Shown piece after piece: positions 57,191 to 64,000 of a stretch of DNA of 64,000 nt (positions are counted from its first letter, which is position 1; each line of letters begins with the position of its first letter). The translations under genes were made by a program, and so were the position numbers. Location of the stretch: positions 47,711,160-47,775,159 of the forward strand of contig CAXKWD010000009.1 of the NCBI GenBank assembly GCA_964059195.1, written 5' to 3'. Origin of the DNA: Ectobius pallidus (lineage: Eukaryota > Arthropoda > Insecta > Blattodea > Ectobiidae). The notes under the pieces are model-generated. The model made no database searches. It was not told the DNA's origin and saw only the letters and a list, made by a program, of their open reading frames with translations.

Positions 57191-58491
57191 CACTGAACTC
57201 CTGAAAGGATGAGACAAGGGTAGCAGCAACACTTGGAAGGTCAAGTTAAGCTAGAACTCGCTCTCGCCGCACCAGGATAAGTGACAGTCAAGATGGGATG
57301 ACCAGTTTTGTTTTTTAATTTTTTTTTAAATTTTAAATACTTCTATAACTCATAATATATAAATAAATTAGCTGTGGAAGGGTTAGAGGTCCCCTGATGG
57401 GGAAGGATTATGGTTTAGAATGAGGCTACTATACGCCTGTTGGAAGTTTTACAATTTAAATAAGTTGCAAAATAAAAAAAAAACGCTAAGAATTAACTGT
57501 GTTGTGCCCTCACCCTGGAGGTGGCACATGTCTGGAATATTCGAATGGTCGGCTCTACGTTCGTTATCTTCTTCTTTAATTACCTTTCATTCGTTTCTGA
57601 AATAAACATTATTTCTAACACCAACAATTATAATTTTACTCTTTTAATTATTTAACTTAAATAAAACTATTAATTCGGATGGATCAGTTTGTTAAGATTA
57701 TTTCTTCTGGTGGAATATTTGTTGTGATTTGATTTCTCCTCTTCCTCTCGCTTATTCAGATGCTCTTTTACTTTATCCACTTGCTGTTGCGGTAAATATT
57801 GATTCAAATTATTGACCAAGTGTTTGCGGTACCTCTCCTTCATACTCTGCCAGGTACGACCTGGGACAGCTTGCTTCTCCTCCATGAACTTCCAAACACT
57901 GTTACCACCTGCGTTCATATATCTGTCGTTTGTCATAATGAAATAAACCAATGCCTTGTCTTCTTCCTCGGTGTAGAGCTTCCTGCCTTTTCTGTTTTCG
58001 TCCATTGTAAAGAAATCCAGTCCACCAGTCGAATCAATTTTAACCGTGAAAGCGTTGCGAACTGAACTGCCTCCCAGCAAGACCGACTATTCCTGACATG
58101 TGCCACCTCCAGGGCGAGGGCACAACACAGTTAATTTTTAGCGTTTTTCTTATTTTGCAACTTATTTAAATTGTAAAACTTTCAACAGGCGTATAGTAGC
58201 CTCGTTCTAAACCATAATCCTTCCCCATCAGGGGACCTCTAACCCTTCCACAGCTAATTTATTTATACATTATGAGTTATAGAAGTATTTAAAATTTTTA
58301 AAAAAATTAAAAAACAAAACGGGTGTTTGGAAGCACGGTACTGCCCCGTCCTAAACCAATGCCTTCACCGTTTCAAGGATCCGTCCCATCTTGACTGTCA
58401 CTTATCCTGGTGCAGCGAGAGCGAGTTCTAGCTTAACTTGACCTTCCAAGTGTTGCTGCTACCCTTGTCTCATCCCTTCAGGAGTTCAGTG
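57191..58491. repeat. Long hairpin enclosing minus-strand Myb cassette, unit 2
   Basis: Left arm 57191-57550 and right arm 58081-58491, with the same organisation as 52691-53986. Confidence 0.85.
57670..58080 (-). CDS. Rap1-type Myb protein, minus-strand copy, unit 2
   Basis: Open for 136 codons and almost identical to 53165-53575. It has NAFTVKIDSTGG where unit 1 has NDFMVKIDSTGG, and SVWKFMEEK in the Myb domain. It ends NKLIHPN. The first ATG is at the MDENRKG position (about 58005). Confidence 0.6.
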   Translation of the reverse strand: MLGGSSVRNAFTVKIDSTGGLDFFTMDENRKGRKLYTEEEDKALVYFIMTNDRYMNAGGNSVWKFMEEKQAVPGRTWQSMKERYRKHLVNNLNQYLPQQQVDKVKEHLNKREEEEKSNHNKYSTRRNNLNKLIHPN

Positions 58492-58544
58492 TAGCTTCAA
58501 CTTCACTGTCAGCAAAAATTGTTCGTGATCCAGCAATAGAAAAA

Positions 58545-60098
58545 ATGGAAGTGGCGTTGTCATTATGGATCGAAGACCGCAACCAAAATAGGGTGCCCCT
58601 GAGTGGTCCAATGGTCCGGCAGAAGGCAAAGCGTCTTTACGCTCATTTTAAAGAACCTGATGGTAGTTGTAGTGGTGAATGTACAGGTGGAGGATTTCAA
58701 GCATCGGAAGGTTGGTTCAATAAATTTAAGGTGAGACAATCATTGCATAACATTAAAATCGTTGGAGAAGCAGCATCTGCAGACACTGCTGCAGCAGAAC
58801 GATATCTAGAAGAATTTGCAAACCTAGTAGCTAATGGAGGATACAAACCTGAGCAAGTATTTAATGCAGACGAAACTGCACTGTTTTGGAAGAGAATGCC
58901 AAACAAAACATTCATTTCTAAAAGCGAAAAGCCTGCTCCTGGATTTAAGGCAGCAAAGGATAGAGTTACACTGCTGCTATGTTCTAATGCATCTGGAGAT
59001 TGTGTCATTAAGCCACTGATGCTTTACAGATCGTTTAATCCTCGGGCTTTAAAAAATCAAAAGAAGGACAACATGCCAGTGTTTTGGCGTCCTAATAAGA
59101 AAGCGTGGGTTACAAGCGCTATTTTTTGTGACTGGTTCTGGAATTGTTTTGTTTCTGAAGTTGAAACTTATTTAAAAAAAAAACAGAATTTAGACTTTAA
59201 AGCACTTCTAGTTTTGGACAATACACCAGGTCATCCTCACGAACTTGAAACTATGCATCCAGATTTAAAAGTGACATTTTTACCTCCCAACACGATGGCT
59301 TTGATTCAACCTATGGACCAAGGAATAATCCAGACCTTCAAGCTCCATTATATTAGACGAACCTTCAAAATCATATTGGATAATATGGAATGTAATCCTG
59401 ATATGAATGTTATGGAATGCTGGAAGAAATTTGACATAGCAAAATGCATCGTAAACATAAAACATTCATTGGAAGAACTGAAGCCACAAACATTGAAGTC
59501 ATGCTGGAAAAAACTGTGGCCTGCTCCGACTGCGGAAAATGACGAAGAATCTGTGCAAGTTCAAACTTTGACTGCAAACATAGCAGAAATCGCGAATGGA
59601 ATAGGACGAGATAGGTTCGAACAGATAGAATCAAGTGACATTCAGGAATTGCTTGAATCGCAAGATGAAGATTTGACTGAAACCGACTTGGAGGAAATAT
59701 TGCTGCTGGGAGGCAGTTCAGTTCGCAACGCTTTCACGGTTAAAATTGATTCGACTGGTCGACTGGATTTTTTTACAATGGACGAAAACAGAAAAGGCAG
59801 GAAGCTCTACACCGAGGAAGAAGACAAGGCATTGGTTTATTTCATTATGACAAACGACAGATATATGAACGCAGGTGGCAACAGCATTTGGAAGTTCATG
59901 GAGGAGAAGCAAGCTGTCCCAGGTCGTACCTGGCAGAGTATGAAGGAGAGGTACCGCAAACACTTGGTCAATAATTTGAATCAATATTTACCGGTGGATA
60001 AGGTAAAAGAGCATCTGAATAAGCGAGAGGAAGAGGAGAAATCAAATCACAACAAATATTCCACCAGAAGAAATAATCTTAACAAATCTCCCAGATAG
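58545..60098 (+). CDS. Tigger/CENP-B-type transposase fused to Rap1-type Myb domain
   Basis: 517 codons from ATG 58545; the frame stays open a little further upstream (AKIVRDPAIEK), so the true start may lie in a missing exon. Residues 1-65 are the C-terminal half of a CENP-B/Tc5-type DNA-binding domain (SLWIEDRNQNRVPLSG, SEGWFNKFK). The DDE_1 catalytic core has Asp109 in FNADET, Asp225 in LVLDNTPGH and Asp258 in QPMDQG, a D-D-D triad with 32 residues between the last two. Sequence like the family reaches ELLESQDEDLTETDLEEI (to about 385). From 386 the protein becomes the cassette. Residues 420-478 form a Myb domain with the Rap1/TERF2IP pattern, and 483-517 a Glu/Lys-rich basic tail. Known Tigger proteins end differently. 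Relative to the other copies, 9 bp (QQQ) are missing before VDKV. A further short in-phase open stretch follows the TAG stop. Confidence 0.88.
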   Translation: MEVALSLWIEDRNQNRVPLSGPMVRQKAKRLYAHFKEPDGSCSGECTGGGFQASEGWFNKFKVRQSLHNIKIVGEAASADTAAAERYLEEFANLVANGGYKPEQVFNADETALFWKRMPNKTFISKSEKPAPGFKAAKDRVTLLLCSNASGDCVIKPLMLYRSFNPRALKNQKKDNMPVFWRPNKKAWVTSAIFCDWFWNCFVSEVETYLKKKQNLDFKALLVLDNTPGHPHELETMHPDLKVTFLPPNTMALIQPMDQGIIQTFKLHYIRRTFKIILDNMECNPDMNVMECWKKFDIAKCIVNIKHSLEELKPQTLKSCWKKLWPAPTAENDEESVQVQTLTANIAEIANGIGRDRFEQIESSDIQELLESQDEDLTETDLEEILLLGGSSVRNAFTVKIDSTGRLDFFTMDENRKGRKLYTEEEDKALVYFIMTNDRYMNAGGNSIWKFMEEKQAVPGRTWQSMKERYRKHLVNNLNQYLPVDKVKEHLNKREEEEKSNHNKYSTRRNNLNKSPR

Positions 60099-60840
60099 AA
60101 TACAGAAAACTACACCAACTTGGAGCCGAGAAAGAATATAGATTATGACAACGTGGAAGTAATTGATATGAGTTTATGTGATGATGAATGATTGGCTTAA
60201 CAAGTCGCTGCCTCCACCTATTCTTCCCAGGCCACCATCATATCTCAGTTTGAATCTACTAGTTTCAGAGCTTCATTTATTTTAATAATCTTAATGAACT
60301 TATAACTGTTAATAATTTTAACAATGAAAGGACACCATTAGTCAGCAAAATCTACATCACTGTTTTGGACAGAAGAAATGACGGAATGTTGGCAAACTCT
60401 TTATTCATCTTTTAAAAAACCTTTCCCGAGCCCCCAATGAGCGAAGCGAGTTTCATATTATGGGATGTTATGGTACAATTTTTCAAGTAACTTAATGGAA
60501 TTCATGACTGATATTGCAAGAAAAATATGTTTAAACTTCAAATGACCAGGAATTCAATTTGGTTTATAAAAAACAAAACATTTGGGAGTCCCGGCAGAAC
60601 CCGATAGGACAAGGGGTCTCGAACCAAAACCGGAATTGTCTGAGCAGCCAAACCACAATGTCTGGTCACCTTATATTGATATACTGAGAAATTCCAAGAT
60701 TTAGGTGCATTGTTTAATATCAAGGGCACCCAAAGATTGTAATCCAGGAAAAATTAAATCAATGATATGAGGTGCACTTGCACTTAAGGTACCGATTCAA
60801 AATTTTACATGTGGTTTTCTTTAGACTGAAGTTCTGACTA

Positions 60841-61487
60841 CAGTAAAAGCACCTTATTCGCACTTCCTTCATTCGCGTTTTCACTATTCGCGGATGAAAA
60901 AAATGCGACCCAATTCCTATATTCGGGGCTAAAAATTTCTTTATTCGCGGATCTAATAAGTACATACAGTACATAATAATAAAAAGAGTCCAATAGGTAT
61001 CCAACCCAATATCCTTTGTAAATGCCGTCAAATGGACTAATAAAAAAAGTAAAATACAGTACTGTAGTTCTTATTACAACTTTTCCTTTGTTGTTAAATG
61101 ATATCGCCGAGGACTTTGACATAAGCCGCCTTCGCCACGATAGGTGTTTTTAAGAATGTAAACAAAAAGAATGAATGCAACCTTATTACTCAATGAATAA
61201 AGTATATTTTTAAATGTTGCTGTCTATGGCAAAAGCCGCTTTGCGTGTTTTATTGTTTCGTCTTTCATATTCGTTACAAAAATTGTGATTGAGTAACACG
61301 TCTCTACTGCTATACAGGAATGTCAAGTAAAAAAATTGAGAATCTAGTTTTGACACGAAAAAAATCTGTATTACCGCTTAAAGTGAAAATAGAAATGCTT
61401 GATCGTTTACGCCTTGGAGAGTTATTTGCATCCATATCCATCCATTTTACGTTAATTGCTGCAGAATTATATGCATGTATGAAATAA
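60841..61487 (+). pseudogene. Tigger left end and helix-turn-helix stub, unit 3
   Basis: The terminus CAGTAAAAGCACC starts at 60841. The stub frame is 61320-61487 (MSSKKIENLVLT.. then KVKIEMLDRLRLGELFAS). The unit 3 hairpin left arm follows at about 61676-62033. The rest of the unit is displaced beyond the inserted element. Confidence 0.65.
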
Positions 61488-62133
61488 CTAATTAATGAAA
61501 CACAGATGCTGTACTGAAACTTCCCTGAATGATTCAAACGTTATTACTCGCTAATGCTATGGCGCGAAGAATACGTACTATATATGTCCAGTCCCTATTA
61601 CGGGTGGCTCACACTTACACTGGCCAGGTCAGTGTGTAGTTCACCGGTAGCACGTGTATTGCCTGTGGGGGCTGTCACTGAACTCCTGAAAGGATGAGAC
61701 AAGGGTAGCAGCAACACTTGGAAGGTCAAGTTAAGCTAGAACTCGCTCTCGCCGCACCAGGATAAGTGACAGTCAAGATGGGATGACCCGTTTTGTTTTT
61801 TAATTTTTTTTTAAATTTTAAATACTTCTATAACTCATAATATATAAATAAATTAGCTGTGGAAGGGTTAGAGGTCCCCTGATGGGGAAGGATTATGGTT
61901 TAGAACGAGGCTACTATACGCCTGTTGGAAGTTTTACAATTTAAATAAGTTGCAAAATAAGAAAAACGCTAAGAATTAACTGTGTTGTGCCCTCGCCCTG
62001 GAGGTGGCACATGTCTGGAATATTCGAACGGTCGGCTCTACGTTCGTTATCTTCTTCTTTAATTACCTTTCATTCGTTTCTGAAATAAACATTATTTCTA
62101 ACACCAACAATTATAATTTTACTCTTTTAATTA

Positions 62134-64000
62134 CACTGGGTAACAGCCAAAAAAAGTCCGGGGTTTCTCAGCGGAATTAGACTAATTTTGATGCCCTGAG
62201 TCCGAAAATGACCTTGGTTTTGCTCAATCAGGTCAACTTTTTGAGATACAGCCATAAACCTGCCTGACGAGCTATACATACATATGCTAATATCATATGT
62301 ATGTATCTCGGGTTTTGAGTTCAGTCATTTCTCTAAATTCGCTGCATAAAAATTAGCAGGAAAATAATCACAATTATTATTAATATTATTATTATTTTAT
62401 AATATTATAATATAATATAATAATATTATTATTACTTTCAGATGGCTTCGGCGCGACGTTCATGCAGGAATAATCCTGACGTTTTCTGCTACATCTGCGG
62501 AGAATACACGCTGTCAGTGGACAGGAAGAACATCACAAGAATTGTGAAGCACGCATACCAGGCTTACTTTAAAGTCAAGCTAGGTGACCAAGATAAGTCG
62601 TGGGCACCGCACACGGTGTGCAAGACGTGCATGGAATACCTCAGGCGGTGGACTAAGGGTGCGAAAACTTCACTGAAGTTTGGGATTCCGATGGTTTGGA
62701 GGGACCCATTTGACCATGCATCGGATTTTTACTTCTGCGCCATCAATACTACTGGCTTCAACCGGAAGAATCGGCACAGCCTCCAGTACCCCGACCTTCC
62801 ATCTGCCCGCCGTCCAGTTGCTCACTGCGAAGAAATACCTGTACCAGCGTTCACACAGCTTCCTCACATCGACGACGAGGCCACCACTTCAGACTACGTA
62901 GGAGATACAGAACAGGAGTATGAAACACAAGACGGTTCGCAGCCCTTTTCACAATGTGAGCTTAATGATCTGGTTCGGGATCTCAGCTTGTCGAAGACTT
63001 CCTCAGAGCTGTTGGCCTCCAGACTCAAAGAGAAAAATCTACTTGGCGAGGATGCGCATATCACTTTCTTCCGTAGAAGGCATGAGGAGTACATGGGCTA
63101 CTTCTGCCAGGAGGAAGACCTCGTGTACTGCTGAGACGTCGCTGGTCTTCTTCATAAACTCGGCGCTCCTACATACGATCCGACAGATTGGCGACTCTTC
63201 ATTGACAGCTGCAAGCGCTCTTTGAAGTGTGTGCTCCTCCACAACGGGATCCAGATCGCCTCAATCCCTCTTGCGCACTCCACAACTCTCAAAGAGAAAT
63301 ATGAAGCAGTGAAGTATGTGCTTGACAAAATCCAATATAAGCAGCACCAATGGATGATCTGCGTCGACTTCAAGATGGTGAACTTTCTACTAGGTCAGCA
63401 GTCCGGGTTCACGAAGTACCCATGCTTTATATGTATGTGGGACAGTCGAGACAGAGTCCAGCACTATGTAAAGAAAGAGTGGCCGGCGCGAGAGCAGTTA
63501 GTACCTGGGGCGAGAAACATCATAAACGAACCTCTTGTTGACCGGGAGAAGATATTGATCCCACCGCTACACATGAAGCTTGGGTTAATGAAACAGTTCA
63601 CGCGCGCTCTGGACAAGGATGGGAGGTGCTTCAACTACATGTGCCGAGCATTTTCGCGACTGACCATTGAGAAGCTCAAGGCCGGCATTTTTGATGGCCC
63701 ACAGATACGGCAGCTCATAAAGGACACTGAGTTCCAAAACTCCATGAACACGCTTGAGTGCGCCGCCTGGAAATCGTTTGTGCAGGTGGTGAACAACTTC
63801 CTGGGGAACACAAAGGCAGCAAACCACGCCACACTCATCAGCAGCATGATAGAGGCCTTCCAAAAACTCGGGTGTTTGATGAGTATAAAGATGCACTTCC
63901 TCTTCTCACACATGGACAAGTTTCCTGAAAAACTTGGGGCGATGAGCGACGAGCAGGGAGAAAGGTTCCATCAGGACATGCACCAAATGGAGGAGAGGTA
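62134..64000 (+). mobile_element. CACTG-ended DNA transposon, left part
   Basis: In units 1 and 2 the sequence CTTTTAATTA continues with TTTAAC. In unit 3 the same CTTTTAATTA is followed instead by CACTGGGTAACAG at 62134, so the insertion joint is exact. Just inside are a 13-bp hairpin (62274-62286 with 62294-62306) and an AT-rich repeat (about 62370-62435), then the gene at 62442. A CACTG terminus suggests the CACTA/Chapaev group, but the right end and target duplication are outside the window. Confidence 0.75.
62442..64000 (+). pseudogene. Cysteine-rich transposase-like protein, in-frame TGA, partial
   Basis: ATG 62442 follows TTACTTTCAG directly, so an upstream intron may end here. The first 230 codons begin with a zinc-binding region (Cys16-x2-Cys19 and Cys60-x2-Cys63, with SWAPHTVCKTC). 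A conserved-looking PMVWRDP and an acidic linker follow. TGA at 63132-63134 interrupts the frame, which then stays open in the same phase for about 288 codons to the window end. The second part carries CVDFKMVNFLLGQQ, then CFICMWDSRDR..H and, near the end, SDEQGERFHQDM. The spacing of acidic residues around a CxxC..H element recalls RNase H-like transposases. The protein belongs to a family I have seen in many arthropod genomes but cannot name. Confidence 0.65.

Larger units (their letters stand above)
50695..62133 (+). repeat. Head-to-tail array, about 4505-bp period, 2.5 units
   Basis: The word TGCTGGGAGGCAG starts units at 50695, 55199 and 59704. Everything between recurs in order with only scattered differences: Myb cassette (plus), hAT-like end, Tigger left end, helix-turn-helix stub, hairpin with Myb cassette (minus), transposase. 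Unit 3 is cut at 62133 by another transposon. The left border of the array falls exactly at the start of the first cassette. High similarity between units implies recent duplication or ongoing homogenisation. Assembly artefact should be excluded, but distinct stops and indels in each unit argue that the units are real. Confidence 0.92.

Noticed and set aside
53294..59984. 88-codon frames antiparallel to each Myb cassette (five copies)
   Set aside because: Shadow frames: the opposite strand encodes the Myb domain with consistent family likeness.
50769..60098. Interpretation of the array as the host telomere gene TERF2IP itself
   Set aside because: No BRCT or C-terminal Rap1 domain, no introns, five copies in both orientations joined to transposon sequence. 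It is a captured or derived piece at most.

Overview
The window is eukaryotic, AT-rich and almost entirely non-genic, and is crowded with dead or deleted transposable elements of many superfamilies. The mix of BEL/Pao, Jockey-like LINE, mariner, Tigger/pogo, hAT, Kolobok, PIF/Harbinger and Penelope-like remnants, together with tRNA-derived SINEs and long introns or intergenic DNA, fits a large insect genome. A cockroach- or termite-like insect is my inference from overall flavour, not something the sequence proves. I see no complete host gene, only two weak candidate exons (43657-43820 plus strand, 44540-44697 minus strand).

Layout. 1-13.2 kb is old repeat DNA: small Tigger-like and hAT non-autonomous elements, SINEs, a diverged duplicated block (about 6.55-9.0 kb and 11.8-13.2 kb) whose first copy received three datable insertions, a 70-bp minisatellite and a Penelope-like inverted repeat. 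14181-21099 is a BEL/Pao LTR retrotransposon with both LTRs, a 5-bp target duplication and a gag-pol frame, but with a frameshift and a deletion that removes the integrase core. 22-32 kb holds a GIY-YIG remnant, a tail-to-tail mariner palindrome, and a mariner-type transposase pseudogene split by a Jockey-like LINE that itself carries a Tigger MITE. 33-35.3 kb holds a Harbinger transposase remnant split by a solo LTR, and a 575-bp Penelope-like palindrome. 36-42.5 kb carries several MITEs, a head-to-head mariner palindrome and a LINE fragment. 45025-46475 is a Kolobok-type element (TTAA target site) carrying two convergent reading frames: a THAP-domain relic and a P2X7-like cysteine-rich protein, each with a TGACGTCA box in front.

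The most unusual part is 50695-62133. It is a head-to-tail array with a period of about 4505 bp and two and a half units. Each unit contains a Tigger/CENP-B-type transposase with a D-D-D catalytic triad, and a cassette encoding a Myb domain that looks like that of the telomere protein Rap1 (TERF2IP). The cassette occurs five times: three on the plus strand and two on the minus strand inside a long hairpin. In two plus copies the Myb domain is fused in frame to the transposase C-terminus. The fusion point coincides with the tandem-duplication joint, so the duplication itself probably created the chimeric gene. The unit-2 copy (58545-60098) is open for 517 codons. The unit-1 copy has a stop at codon 42 and a changed residue beside the third catalytic Asp.

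The right end of the array is cut by another DNA transposon. Its CACTG terminus begins exactly at 62134, as shown by comparison with the two uninterrupted units. It carries a cysteine-rich, transposase-like gene with one in-frame stop that runs off the window.
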